This document shows, piece after piece, positions 18,594-27,877 of a DNA stretch of 64,000 nt. The notes under the pieces were generated by a model, which saw only the letters and a program-made list of their open reading frames with translations, did no database searches and was not told the DNA's origin. Position numbers and translations under genes: made by a program. The DNA is from Chloroflexota bacterium (GTDB lineage: Bacteria; Chloroflexota; Anaerolineae; Aggregatilineales; Phototrophicaceae): NCBI GenBank assembly GCA_028875185.1, contig JAPPFH010000049.1, positions 24,133-88,132 of the forward strand. Reading direction: 5' to 3'. Every line of letters begins with the position of its first letter. The first letter of the stretch is position 1.

Positions 18594-20671
18594 CCGCGGT
18601 CATGCTGCTGTATCAGCTCGCGGATCATGTCCCTCGACCATACGCCGCTGGCGGAAACGTCCACCGAGACCCTTAGAGTGGCGGGCCTTTTGTCCTTATC
18701 GCCGGTGGCGTTCGCCCGCATTTCATCAAAGTATTCCATTGGCGTGATGACGATCAGCACTTCATGCGCCTGCATCCGATGGTCGGGCGGCGGCGTGTAG
18801 ACGAAGTCTGTGCGATTGGCGCGGCGAATGCCGATAACGCCGGCGCGATAACGCATGGGCAATGCCAGCTCTCGAAGTGTCTTGCCGATCCAGGGTGAAT
18901 CACCTTCCATATACAACTCGGCTGTCTCCAGCCCGGTTATTTCGTTGTAAAGCACGTGCTGCAGGAAGTCAGCGATTTCCGGACGGGTTGTCGAAAGCAA
19001 TACGAATTGCGCCGCGACATGAAAAGGACTGACGACGCGGTCAGCCCCCGACCGCCGCAACTTCTCGATCATATCGTCGGTGGTGGCGGTGACTGAAATC
19101 AGCAGAGACTTGCTGATGGTGCGCGCCGAGAGCACCGCCAGCACCGCAGCCGCCTTGTCCTGAATGGAAATCATAATCGCCTGCGCCCGCTCCACGCCCG
19201 CTTTTTTCAGCGTGATTTCTTTGGCTGGATCGCCATGAATCACGCGGAAACCGCGCTGCCGCCAGCGTTCGCTGACCGCTTCATTATTGCTCACCAAGAC
19301 AAAAGGACGCGAAGGATCGAGAAAGCGCACGGCGCTCTGGATGATATGATCGTTGCCGCAAATGACAAAATGCTTCGCCATCGTCAAGATTGCCGCTTCG
19401 CTTTCTTCAAGGCTGAAGCTTTCCTCCAGACTCTTGGATTTACGCAGCGGAATCAGACGTTGAAAACTGGCGAAGCGCATCTCGTCTCGGCCCCGGGGTC
19501 GGCAAGCCTGTTGCAGAAGGGGAATCATAGGACCGGGCGCGACCGCCAAGAGAATCTCGTCCTCTTGCAAGACGCGGCGTCCGCCGGGCGCGTGCACAAA
19601 ATCGCCCGATTCGAGCCGTATGCCCAGGATGCCGGCGTCATAATTCTCGCGAAGCGCCAAATCGTTGATGCGCCGTCCGATCCAGGGCGAGTCGTCTCCC
19701 AACTCCAATTGCGTAATCTGATGATGGTGATCTTGCTCAAAAAGTATGCTGTTGAAGAAGTCGTTCACCGCCGGGCGCAAGGTGGCGCTGTTGAGGAATT
19801 GCGCCGCAACTTCATAAGGCGCCAGCACGACATTTGCGCCAGACTTGATCATCTTTAACTTGAGTTCTTCTTCGACTGCCGCGGCTGTAATGTAAAGCCG
19901 CGGATTCAAATTGCGCGCCGTCAGCACCGTAAGCAGGTTCTCGGTATCCTGATCGAGCAAGACCATAAGCGCCTTTGCCCGCGCGACGCCGGCTGACAGC
20001 AAATCATCATCGTCGGATGGATCGCCATCAATGACAAGGATGCCAGCTGCGCGCAAACGCTCGGCATACTCGGCGTCGTCGGTCACAACTACGAGCAGGT
20101 CCAGCAGCGTATCGTGATCAACAAAGCGCAGGTGGTAGGCAACAAAGAGCCGGTGTATTACCCGGCGCAGGCCCATTGCGCGACCGCGCTCAGGCGAGCC
20201 AAACAGGCGATCGAGCCCTCGCGCCAGCGGCCGATAGATACGCTCCTGGTGCTGGCGGCGGCGGACTTCGGCGCCGCGCAATACGTAGCCGATCGTCTTG
20301 TCAACCATTTCGCCAGTGCCGCAGATGATGTAATGACTCTTGAGCTTGCCGATCTTTTGCCGGTTCTTGGAGAGGCGCCGGCGGGTCATCGCTTCGGCGC
20401 TGAAGAGCAAAGCGAAAGAAGACGACAGAAAGAATAGCAGGGCGCTCATTCCAGCGCCGACCAAGCCAAGCGTGAACAAGCGGCCCAGTTCTGTCTTCGG
20501 CGTGACATCACCGTAACCGATCGTCGTAAGCGTGATAATCGTCACGTATATCGCATCAAAGACGGGCATGCCTTCAATGATGCTGAAGCCGGCGATGCCG
20601 ATTGGCACAACAATGAATATGAGAACCGCGGCCGCGCGAAACTGCCGGCGCAGATCGTTCACTTGCGACAT
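18590..20671 (-). CDS. Potassium channel with two RCK (TrkA-N/TrkA-C) modules
   Basis: 693 aa membrane protein. Two transmembrane helices (about 12-32 and 65-91) flank a pore loop with the K+ selectivity filter TTIGYGD (T49 to D55). Two cytoplasmic RCK units follow, each a Rossmann TrkA-N plus a TrkA-C (IICGTGEMV... and FVICGNDHI...). The first Rossmann unit has an unusual basic insertion of about 50 residues (135-188) between its first strand-helix and the next strand. A single polypeptide with tandem RCK domains resembles GsuK- or Slo-type channels rather than MthK. Gating ligand unknown. Confidence 0.9.
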   Translation of the reverse strand: MSQVNDLRRQFRAAAVLIFIVVPIGIAGFSIIEGMPVFDAIYVTIITLTTIGYGDVTPKTELGRLFTLGLVGAGMSALLFFLSSSFALLFSAEAMTRRRLSKNRQKIGKLKSHYIICGTGEMVDKTIGYVLRGAEVRRRQHQERIYRPLARGLDRLFGSPERGRAMGLRRVIHRLFVAYHLRFVDHDTLLDLLVVVTDDAEYAERLRAAGILVIDGDPSDDDDLLSAGVARAKALMVLLDQDTENLLTVLTARNLNPRLYITAAAVEEELKLKMIKSGANVVLAPYEVAAQFLNSATLRPAVNDFFNSILFEQDHHHQITQLELGDDSPWIGRRINDLALRENYDAGILGIRLESGDFVHAPGGRRVLQEDEILLAVAPGPMIPLLQQACRPRGRDEMRFASFQRLIPLRKSKSLEESFSLEESEAAILTMAKHFVICGNDHIIQSAVRFLDPSRPFVLVSNNEAVSERWRQRGFRVIHGDPAKEITLKKAGVERAQAIMISIQDKAAAVLAVLSARTISKSLLISVTATTDDMIEKLRRSGADRVVSPFHVAAQFVLLSTTRPEIADFLQHVLYNEITGLETAELYMEGDSPWIGKTLRELALPMRYRAGVIGIRRANRTDFVYTPPPDHRMQAHEVLIVITPMEYFDEMRANATGDKDKRPATLRVSVDVSASGVWSRDMIRELIQQHDRG

Positions 20672-20704
20672 CCTTGCTCGCTGGCGGAAGTGCCTACAGG
20701 CTCA

Positions 20705-20734
20705 ATTATATCGGAGAACAAGTTCTTGTGTTAA
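20705..20734 (-). promoter_or_regulatory. Candidate sigma70 promoter for the K+ channel gene
   Basis: On the minus strand TTAACA (20729-20734) is followed after 18 bases by TATAAT (20705-20710), 34 bases before the channel start codon at 20671. The -10 box is perfect and the -35 box matches four of six. Confidence 0.5.
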
Positions 20735-20850
20735 TATGACGCTGGCGACGATGGGTATGCGGCCGCCGCGCCGCTTAATGTCCGCGCCGACCCTGAGCGC
20801 AATCCGCGACCCGGATCGAGCCGACCCGCGAAAATAGTCGGGAGCATGAC

Positions 20851-21690
20851 TTGTATAAACGCGCAGATTTCGAACGCGCAGCTGAGGTTGTCCTGTCGCA
20901 TACCGCATCGCGGCCGACGATCGGTCTCGTATTGGGATCGGGCTTGGGCGCGTTGGTTGACGCGCTTGCTGACCGGGTAGTCATCCCCTACGAGAGGATC
21001 CCGGGCTGGCCTGTATCAACGGTGGAGGGGCATCACGGCAATCTGGTGATCGGCGAATTTGCCGGTCAGATTGTCGCCGCCCAACAAGGGCGCGCGCATT
21101 TCTACGAGGGTTACACAATGGCGGAAGTGACCTTTCCCATTCGTGTGATGAAAGCAATGGGCATTCACAGCGTGCTCTTGACCAATGCGGCCGGCGGCGT
21201 GAACCGGCGCTATAACGTTGGCGACCTGATGCTGTTGGAAGACCACATTAATTTGCCCGGCATGACGGGCGCTAACCCGCTTATGGGGCCAAACGATGAA
21301 GCGCTCGGCCTACGTTTCCTCGGCATGGCGCAGACCTACGACCGGCGTCTGCGACAGCGCGCTCTGAACGTAGCGCGCGACCACGACATACCCTTGCATA
21401 GCGGCGTCTATGTCGGCTTGTCCGGTCCCTTCTTTGAGACGCCGGCCGAAATCCGGATGATACGCGCCCTGGGCGGCGACGCCGTGGGCATGTCCACAGT
21501 CAACGAAGTGCTGGTGGCGCGCCACGCCGGCATGCGCGTCATGGCTTGTTCGGGCATAACCAATTGCGCAATCGATGCGGTGGACACCGAACTGGAAACC
21601 GATCACGAAGAGGTCTTGCAGGCCGGCGCGGTCATCGTGCCGCGCTTAACCACGATACTGAAAGGCCTGCTCAGCAATTTTCCAATATGA
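20851..21690 (+). CDS. Purine nucleoside phosphorylase (trimeric type)
   Basis: 279 aa enzyme cleaving inosine or guanosine with phosphate to the free base and ribose-1-phosphate. Family motifs are GLVLGSGLGALVDAL (phosphate site), EGHHGNLVIG, GRAHFYEGY, LLTNAAGGVN, GLSGPFFETPAEIRM and AVGMSTVNEVLVARHAGM, then SGITNCAID. Length is normal for trimeric PNP. The start is TTG at 20851, supported by GGGAG at 20840-20844 with six-base spacing; the nearby ATG is out of frame. It can produce hypoxanthine or guanine, substrates upstream of a xanthine dehydrogenase-type hydroxylase. Confidence 0.92.
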   Translation: MYKRADFERAAEVVLSHTASRPTIGLVLGSGLGALVDALADRVVIPYERIPGWPVSTVEGHHGNLVIGEFAGQIVAAQQGRAHFYEGYTMAEVTFPIRVMKAMGIHSVLLTNAAGGVNRRYNVGDLMLLEDHINLPGMTGANPLMGPNDEALGLRFLGMAQTYDRRLRQRALNVARDHDIPLHSGVYVGLSGPFFETPAEIRMIRALGGDAVGMSTVNEVLVARHAGMRVMACSGITNCAIDAVDTELETDHEEVLQAGAVIVPRLTTILKGLLSNFPI

Positions 21691-22478
21691 CAGCCGTCAT
21701 CGCGCTTATTGACCAGGTTGCAATCGGCATCTATTTTTTGATCGCTGCCGGCATCCTTATTGCGCTGAGGCGATACCTGCTGCATGGAGCAGAATATCGA
21801 TCCACTTACTTTGAGTTGGAACGCGATCTTTCCCGTTATCGGCGAACGAATGCGGTTACCGCGATAATTCTGTTTCTTGAACTGGCAGTGATTGTCGCCG
21901 GTGTGCAAGCGGTGATTGTGCCGGAGATTCTGCGAGATCGTCAGATTGAGGCGCTCGTCGCCGACGCTCGCCTGGATGACGGCGAATTCAGAACGCCAGT
22001 CCCGGCGCCCCCGGCTTCCGATCTCGGCATCGAACCGGTCGCCTTGCCGCGTTCAGCCGCGGCCGCCAATCAGATCCAGGCAACGCCCGCGCCGACGCCG
22101 ACGCCGGTCGGCACCATCATTCCATCCGACCCGGCGCAAGGCTGCGACAATCCCGAAGCGCAACTGCATATACCCGGCAACGGCATGCGCGTCTTCCAGC
22201 CGATACCGGTCATCGGCACCGTTTTCACCGATCAATTTTCCTACGCTTCTATTGAGATCAACGGTCCCAGCACGCTCGGCAGCTTTCAGGTGATCGACGA
22301 ACAGCATGTGGAGGTTCGCGAACGGGCGGAGTTTGGCCAGTTCGTGCCCGCGCCCTACGAAGCAGGCGAATACCAGTTTCGCCTGATGGTCTTTGACATC
22401 ACCAACGCGCTGAGGGCGTCATGCCTGGTGCATATCTACATTTCTGATCCGCTGCCCACGCTAACGCCAGTCCGCTAA
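21687..22478 (+). CDS. Two-helix membrane protein with extracytoplasmic domain
   Basis: 263 aa. Transmembrane helices at about 8-27 and 56-77 are followed by a Pro/Ala-rich linker (100-150, including PAPTPTPVGT) and a C-terminal beta-rich, Ig-like domain with a conserved-looking QLHIPGNGMRVFQPIPVIGT stretch. The ATG overlaps the PNP stop as ATGA, so it is translationally coupled to PNP, though no functional link is visible. I do not recognise a named family. It may be a cell-envelope protein of lineage-restricted distribution. Confidence 0.7.
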   Translation: MTAVIALIDQVAIGIYFLIAAGILIALRRYLLHGAEYRSTYFELERDLSRYRRTNAVTAIILFLELAVIVAGVQAVIVPEILRDRQIEALVADARLDDGEFRTPVPAPPASDLGIEPVALPRSAAAANQIQATPAPTPTPVGTIIPSDPAQGCDNPEAQLHIPGNGMRVFQPIPVIGTVFTDQFSYASIEINGPSTLGSFQVIDEQHVEVRERAEFGQFVPAPYEAGEYQFRLMVFDITNALRASCLVHIYISDPLPTLTPVR

Positions 22479-22518
22479 GCGCTGAAAGCAGCCAGCCAGT
22501 CGATGCCGAATCTGGCGC

Positions 22519-23691
22519 TCAGGATTGCAGATCACGCACTCTGCTGTTGACGCGGCGGCGCCAGCGGCGCGAGCGCGAACGCCACCTGGCGATTCGGTAC
22601 TGAACGTGGCGGCGCTGGCGGTTTAGCAGCGATCCGTGCTGCTCGCTTGGCTTGGAAATACCCCAGCGAATAATCATCGAAGCCCAGGTCAAACCGCCGC
22701 CGAAGCCCACCAGAGCAATATGATCTTTGTCCTGTACCCGTTTCTGCTCGATCGCTTCGCAAAGGGCGATGGGAATCGACGCGGCTGACGTGTTGCCGTA
22801 GCGCTCGACATTGCTCATGAACCTGTCTACATCAATGCCGAGCTTGCGCGCCGCCGCCTGCAGAATGCGAAGATTGGCTTGATGGGGGATTACAAGATCG
22901 ATGTCGCTCACGCTGATTTCAGCGAGCCGGCATGCCTGCTCGACGCTTTCGCTGACCACTCGCGTGGCAAACTTGAAAACCTCGCCGCCAGCCATGGACA
23001 TCTTGTAGAGCTTGCTGCCATTGGCGCCGGCGCGCGATTCGCTGGCGTCAATGCTGCCAACGCTCGGTATCGCCAGCAGGTCGCCGCCAGAACCATCGGA
23101 ACGCAGCACACTCGCCAGTACGCCGCCGGGCGATTCGCTCGCTTTTAGAACCACAGCGCCCGCGCCATCGCCGAAAAGGATGCAGGTGCTGCGATCTTGC
23201 CAGTCCAGAATACGGCTCATCGTTTCGGCGCCGATGACCAAGGCGGCGTCGATCGACCCGACTCGGATGGAATCCGACGCCATATTCAAGGCATAGACAA
23301 ATCCGGAGCAAGCCGCGCTCAAATCAAAGGCGCCGGCATCGTGGGCATTCAGCCAATCCTGCACCAAGCTGGCGGTGCTGGGAAAAATATTCTCCGCCGT
23401 GGATGTGGCGACGACGATGAGATCGAGATCGGTCGGCAGAATATCCGCCACTTCCAGCGCCTGCTGCGCCGCGCGATAAGCCAAAGTCGCCGTCGATTCG
23501 CCTTCGTTGGCGATAAAGCGCTGCCGAATGCCAGTGCGAGCGTAGATCCACTCATCGTTGGTTTCAACAAAGGCGGACAACTCAGCGTTGGTCATCGCTG
23601 TTTCTGGCACCGCCATGCCCCAGCCGATGACATGCGCATGTCGCACAGCCGCCACAGGATTGGCTCTGCCGCTATTATCTGAACTCGCCAT
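22519..23691 (-). CDS. fabH: Beta-ketoacyl-ACP synthase III with basic C-terminal extension
   Basis: 390 aa thiolase-fold enzyme starting fatty acid synthesis by condensing acyl-CoA with malonyl-ACP. The triad is visible: C128 in SAACSGFVYAL, His in VIPHQANLRIL, and Asn in GNTSAASIPIAL. NDEWIYARTGIRQRFI is the family N-terminal motif. Normal FabH ends near GGLTWASMIIRW, but this one continues about 47 residues, very rich in Arg. ATG 23691 lies inside the end of fabF, so the pair is coupled; a TTG 21 bases further upstream is possible. Confidence 0.88.
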   Translation of the reverse strand: MASSDNSGRANPVAAVRHAHVIGWGMAVPETAMTNAELSAFVETNDEWIYARTGIRQRFIANEGESTATLAYRAAQQALEVADILPTDLDLIVVATSTAENIFPSTASLVQDWLNAHDAGAFDLSAACSGFVYALNMASDSIRVGSIDAALVIGAETMSRILDWQDRSTCILFGDGAGAVVLKASESPGGVLASVLRSDGSGGDLLAIPSVGSIDASESRAGANGSKLYKMSMAGGEVFKFATRVVSESVEQACRLAEISVSDIDLVIPHQANLRILQAAARKLGIDVDRFMSNVERYGNTSAASIPIALCEAIEQKRVQDKDHIALVGFGGGLTWASMIIRWGISKPSEQHGSLLNRQRRHVQYRIARWRSRSRRWRRRVNSRVRDLQS

Positions 23692-24931
23692 TTTTCCGAT
23701 ATTCACCCACAATGATTACAGCATTATGCCCGCCAAAGCCAAAGGCATTTGACATCGCATGGCGGACCTGATGACTGCAGCCCGCGTTCGGTACATAATT
23801 CAGATCGCAAGTGGGGTCCGCTACGTCCAAATGGATAGTCGGCGGGATGAAATTCTCGCGGATCGCCATGATGGAAAAGATCGCTTCGATCGCGGCGCCG
23901 CCGCCAAGCAGATGCCCCGTCATCGACTTCGTCGAACTGACGGGAATATTGTATACTGTTTCCCCGAGCGCGCGTTTGAGCGCGTTGGTTTCCGCGGTGT
24001 CGTTCAAAGGCGTGCTCGTCCCATGGGCATTGATATAGTCGATTTCGTCCGCCGAAAGCGCGGCGTCTCGCAGCGCGAATTCGACCGCTTTCGCCGCGCC
24101 TTCGCCCGTCTCCATCGGCGCGGTGATGTGATAGGCATCCGAAGTATGCCCGTAACCCAACAGCTCGCCGTAGACTTTGGCGCCGCGCTCTAGCGCGTAA
24201 TCCAGCGCTTCCAATACCAGAACGCCCGCGCCTTCGCCGGGTACAAAGCCGTCCCGCTTAAGGTCAAAAGGGCGTGAGGCCGTCTCGGGATCGTCGTTGC
24301 GGCTGAGGGCGGTCATATTATTGAAGCCAGCCACGCATAGCGGCACAATTGCCGCTTCCGACGCGCCCGCCACCATCGCTTTCGCATCCCCTCGGCGGAT
24401 GATATGCATCGCCTCGCCAATCGCATTATTGCCGGAAGCGCAGGCGGTGACGATGCAGTGGTTCGGTCCGCGGAGGTTGTAATTCAGCGACACCATGCCG
24501 GAACAGCTGTCGCTCAGAATCTTTGGGATTGCCATCGGCTTGATGCCCCGGTGCCCGCGTTTATCGATGCCTTGCTGCGATTCGACAAAAGAATTTATTC
24601 CGCCGACGCCGGAACCAATGATGCAGCCGACCTCGTACATATTATCCTTCGTCACCGTCAAACCGCTGTCTTCGATCGCTTGGCGGCTGGCTTCCAGCGC
24701 AAATTGGGCGACGCGGTCCATTCGCCGCGCGTCTTTCCTTCCGAAAAGCGCGCCCGGGTCAAATTCCTTGACCTCGCCAGCCAGCTGATTCTGCGTTAAT
24801 TGACGATCGTATCGGGTGATAAAACCGATGCCATTCATCCCGGCAGCGGTGTTCGCCCAAGCCTCAGTGACGTTGTTGCCAGTCGGGCAGACGATGCCCA
24901 TGCCCGTGATGACGACTCTCTTCTTGTCCAA
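23675..24931 (-). CDS. fabF: Beta-ketoacyl-ACP synthase II
   Basis: 418 aa condensing enzyme elongating acyl-ACP in type II fatty acid synthesis. The nucleophile C164 lies in TACASGNNAIGEA, the catalytic histidines in NAHGTSTPLND and TGHLLGGGAAIEA, and GMGIVCPTGN opens the protein. Length is typical. It is first in a two-gene operon with fabH, which starts within its last codons. Other fab genes (acpP, fabD, fabG) are absent from the window, so fatty acid synthesis genes are scattered in this genome. Confidence 0.94.
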   Translation of the reverse strand: MDKKRVVITGMGIVCPTGNNVTEAWANTAAGMNGIGFITRYDRQLTQNQLAGEVKEFDPGALFGRKDARRMDRVAQFALEASRQAIEDSGLTVTKDNMYEVGCIIGSGVGGINSFVESQQGIDKRGHRGIKPMAIPKILSDSCSGMVSLNYNLRGPNHCIVTACASGNNAIGEAMHIIRRGDAKAMVAGASEAAIVPLCVAGFNNMTALSRNDDPETASRPFDLKRDGFVPGEGAGVLVLEALDYALERGAKVYGELLGYGHTSDAYHITAPMETGEGAAKAVEFALRDAALSADEIDYINAHGTSTPLNDTAETNALKRALGETVYNIPVSSTKSMTGHLLGGGAAIEAIFSIMAIRENFIPPTIHLDVADPTCDLNYVPNAGCSHQVRHAMSNAFGFGGHNAVIIVGEYRKNGEFR

Positions 24932-25005
24932 TCAGCCCTCCCAGATTCTGGGCGAAGCGGCGCCGCTCTCCACTCATTGTAACACTGCGCGCGCCTTTCC
25001 GTTGC

Positions 25006-25034
25006 TTTACAGTCGTGGCAATGCCCCCTATAAT
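25006..25034 (+). promoter_or_regulatory. Strong candidate sigma70 promoter
   Basis: TTTACA (25006-25011), a 17-base spacer and a perfect TATAAT (25029-25034). A transcript would start near 25041 and run into the epimerase gene at 25106, leaving a leader of about 65 bases. Confidence 0.65.
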
Positions 25035-25105
25035 ATGCTCTTCATTGTCTCAGCAATGAAACTTGGGAGCAGGGGCAAATTACCCTGTGAATAGATAAAT
25101 GGTCG

Positions 25106-26065
25106 ATGATCCTGATAACCGGAGCGACTGGTCTTGTAGGGCGTCATCTGACGCGCCGGCTGATGCGCGAATCCGTCCCGACGCGCGCGCTGTTGCCGGA
25201 AAGGCGCATGCGGCGCCTGCCCTGGGACACGGCTGCTCAACATGCGCCTGAGATCTTCGCCGGCGATGTTGCCGATGAAGAAGCCTTGTACCGCGCGGTG
25301 ACCGGCTGCCACGCCGTTATCCACCTGGAAAGCGCGCAATGGTGGGGCCGCCGCCGTGATCTTGAGCAAGTCGAACTGGCCGGCGCCCGAGCGCTGGCGG
25401 CAGTTGCGCGATCGGCGCGCGTCGGGCGCATCATCACGCTCAGCCACTTGGGCGCCTCGCCTTCATCCGCCTACACCCTGCATCGGGTCAAGGGAGAAGT
25501 CGAAGACCTTCTGCGCAACAGCGGCGTCGCCTATACTGTCATCCGCAGCGGCATCATCTTCGCGCCGGATGACGCCTTTGTCAACCATATTGCCAGCATG
25601 CTTCTGGTCAGCCCCGGGATATTTCTTCTACCCGGGCATGGCGAGGTTGTACTGCATCCCATGTATATTGACGACCTCGTGGAAGCCATATATCGTAGCT
25701 TGGATCGTATTCGACTGGTCGATTCGACGGTCGAAATAGGCGGACCTGAATATATGTCGCTGCGGGACCTGATTCTAACAGTCATGCGCGTCACCGGGAT
25801 GCGGCGCCTCGTCATCCGCGTGCCGCCCTACCTGCTGCGCTGGATAACGGCAGTGTACAGCCGCATTTTGCCGCGGTCGCTCATGACCGCGCAGTGGCTG
25901 GATATTCTGGCGGCCAACCGCACCGCGCCCCTGGGCAACACCTATGATCATTTCGGTTTCCAACCGCGTCGATTTGAATCATCGCTGCTAGGCTATCTGC
26001 CGCAGCGCGCGCGCTTCCTCGGCTTGCTGCGAGATTCTTTCCGGCGGCGGCCGCGCCCGGTATGA
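25106..26065 (+). CDS. NAD(P)-dependent epimerase/NmrA-like atypical SDR
   Basis: 319 aa Rossmann protein beginning ILITGATGLVGRHLTRRL, the TGxxGxxG dinucleotide-binding loop of extended and atypical short-chain dehydrogenases. A classical YxxxK pair is not evident: the corresponding segment reads SSAYTLHRVKGEVE, which suggests an atypical SDR that may bind NADP without standard catalysis, like complex I assembly or NmrA-type proteins. It begins a run of codirectional genes to proC. Precise function unknown. Confidence 0.8.
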   Translation: MILITGATGLVGRHLTRRLMRESVPTRALLPERRMRRLPWDTAAQHAPEIFAGDVADEEALYRAVTGCHAVIHLESAQWWGRRRDLEQVELAGARALAAVARSARVGRIITLSHLGASPSSAYTLHRVKGEVEDLLRNSGVAYTVIRSGIIFAPDDAFVNHIASMLLVSPGIFLLPGHGEVVLHPMYIDDLVEAIYRSLDRIRLVDSTVEIGGPEYMSLRDLILTVMRVTGMRRLVIRVPPYLLRWITAVYSRILPRSLMTAQWLDILAANRTAPLGNTYDHFGFQPRRFESSLLGYLPQRARFLGLLRDSFRRRPRPV

Positions 26066-26084
26066 CCGGCTGGATTGGCTTCCG

Positions 26085-26966
26085 ATGGAAATAGTAATCA
26101 GGCGTCTACTGCGCGCGGCTGAACACGATCGAGCGGTCGAGCTGCAGAAATCATATTGGGGCGAGGACGCCAACCATTTGGCGCCGCGCCACATGCTCCA
26201 CTCAATTGCGCATTACGGCGGGCATGTGCTTGGCGCATTTGACGGCGACCAACTGGTCGGCCTGGTAATGGGATTCATCGGGACCGATATCGATGTGGAC
26301 GCGCCCGACGCCAGGCCCGCGATGGCGAATCTCTTGATCATGTCGAAACGAATGGTGGTCCTGCCTGCTTACCGCGGCCGGAACATCGGCTTCCGACTCA
26401 AACTGGCGCAACGCGATCTTGCCATTAAGCAGGCGATTCGCCTGGTGACCTGGTCCGTCGATCCGCTCCTTGCGCCAAATGCGCATCTCAATATCCGCAA
26501 ACTCGGCGGCGTGATTCAGCGTTACGCGGTCAACTATTTTGAACTGGAGGAGGCCGCCAGCTTACGAGCCGACCGGCTTGTCGTTGAGTGGTGGGTGACG
26601 CAGCGGCGGGTAAGCGAGCGGGCGCAGGGCCGCGGCGGGGCGCTGTCCCTGCAGCAGTATTTTGATGTGAATACGCCAATTGTCAATCGAGCGCTTCCCA
26701 CGCATGAATGGCTGCGGCCAGGGCGCGTTACTGATGTACCCGCTTCGACTTTCGCCCTGATCGAAATCCCGGGCCGCTTCCGCGAGCTCGAAGCAGCCGA
26801 TCGCGGCTTGGCTGAAGAATGGCGCTTTCAAATCCGCGATGTTTTTCCGCAGCTATTTGCGGCCGGTTATATTGTCACAGATTTTGTCAGCGGCGAATTT
26901 GAAAACAGGCGGCGCAGCTTCTACTTGCTCAGCCGCCACTTTGACGAAGACGAGCGAAGGAATTAA
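26085..26966 (+). CDS. GNAT-superfamily acetyltransferase-like protein
   Basis: 293 aa protein resembling the large COG3375-type predicted acetyltransferases. The N-terminal part has the GNAT pattern: HVLGAFDGDQLVGLVMGF (beta strands), then MVVLPAYRGRNIGFRLKLAQRDLA, equivalent to the acetyl-CoA pyrophosphate loop (R/Q-x-x-G-x-G/A; here RGRNIGFRLK). A further 150 residues extend beyond the usual GNAT core. It starts 20 bases after the SDR stop and ends 10 bases before proC, in an apparent operon. Substrate unknown. Confidence 0.75.
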   Translation: MEIVIRRLLRAAEHDRAVELQKSYWGEDANHLAPRHMLHSIAHYGGHVLGAFDGDQLVGLVMGFIGTDIDVDAPDARPAMANLLIMSKRMVVLPAYRGRNIGFRLKLAQRDLAIKQAIRLVTWSVDPLLAPNAHLNIRKLGGVIQRYAVNYFELEEAASLRADRLVVEWWVTQRRVSERAQGRGGALSLQQYFDVNTPIVNRALPTHEWLRPGRVTDVPASTFALIEIPGRFRELEAADRGLAEEWRFQIRDVFPQLFAAGYIVTDFVSGEFENRRRSFYLLSRHFDEDERRN

Positions 26967-26975
26967 GGTGCAGGC

Positions 26976-27800
26976 ATGGCGTTCAATGGTGAAATGACGG
27001 CGGTTATCGGCGCGGGCGTTATGGGCGAGGCGATGATCAAGGGCTTGCTGAAACAGCGATTGCTGGCGCCGGAAAACATCGTCGCTTCAGATCCGCGCGC
27101 GGATCACTTGGAAGCGCTGCGCGGGCGCTACGGCATTGAGGCAACAAGGGACAATGCCTCAGCAGCGCGCGCCGCCGATGTACTGGTGTTGGCGGTGAAG
27201 CCTCAAGTCATGGACGCGGTTCTGCCGGAATTGCGCGGGCAAGTAGACGGCGTTCGTCTTATCCTAAGCATTGTGGCGGGCGTAACAATAAAAACGATTT
27301 CGGACAACCTGCTGAATGTGCGCGTCGTCCGCTCGATGCCCAATACACCAGGACAGATCGGGAACGGGATCACCGTCTGGACCGCTTCCCCCGAGGTTGG
27401 CGCTGAAGAGCGAGCGCAAGCCGAAGCCTTGCTAGGCGCGATGGGCGAGCATATCTACGCCAGCGATGAGCGCTTTCTCGATATGGCAACCGCGCTTAGC
27501 GGCTCGGGACCGGCTTACGTATTCATGTTCATGGAGGCGCTGGTTGATGCTGGCGTTCACATGGGTTTTGCCCGGCGCGACGCCGAACAACTGGTGACCC
27601 AGACCTTGCTTGGTTCCGTTCTATATGCGCGGCAATCTGGCTTGCACCCGGCCCAGCTTCGCAACCAGGTGACCAGCCCCGGCGGCACCACGGCGGCGGC
27701 GCTGCACGAAATGGAGAAAGGCGGCTTGCGCACCGTGCTGTCGGAAGGTGTCTGGGCGGCTTATCGACGGTCGCAGGCTTTGGGTTCGCAGCCCGATTAG
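26976..27800 (+). CDS. proC: Pyrroline-5-carboxylate reductase
   Basis: 274 aa NAD(P)H-dependent enzyme making proline. Motifs: AVIGAGVMGEAMIKGLL (Rossmann), LAVKPQVMDAVLPEL, RVVRSMPNTPGQIGNGITVW, ATALSGSGPAYVFMFMEALVDAGV, and VTSPGGTTAAALHEMEKGGLRTVL near the end. Length is typical. A Shine-Dalgarno of ordinary strength (AAGGTG) lies upstream of ATG 26976. It ends a codirectional group; the ATP synthase promoter region begins after it. Confidence 0.94.
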   Translation: MAFNGEMTAVIGAGVMGEAMIKGLLKQRLLAPENIVASDPRADHLEALRGRYGIEATRDNASAARAADVLVLAVKPQVMDAVLPELRGQVDGVRLILSIVAGVTIKTISDNLLNVRVVRSMPNTPGQIGNGITVWTASPEVGAEERAQAEALLGAMGEHIYASDERFLDMATALSGSGPAYVFMFMEALVDAGVHMGFARRDAEQLVTQTLLGSVLYARQSGLHPAQLRNQVTSPGGTTAAALHEMEKGGLRTVLSEGVWAAYRRSQALGSQPD

Positions 27801-27859
27801 CGGCGGCGAGATAATGTGATTAGGTGGTTGCCGAGAGTAATGTTTCAACAGAATTCCGA

Positions 27860-27877
27860 TTGTGAAAATATGGACAA
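27860..27877. promoter_or_regulatory. Candidate Rex operator upstream of atpA
   Basis: TTGTGAAAATATGGACAA. Compared with the Rex consensus TTGTGAAnnnnTTCACAA, the left half-site is 7/7 and the right 5/7. It covers the proposed -35 box of the atp promoter, an arrangement suited to repression. A rex gene lies in the same window, and a similar site lies in front of it. Confidence 0.55.
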
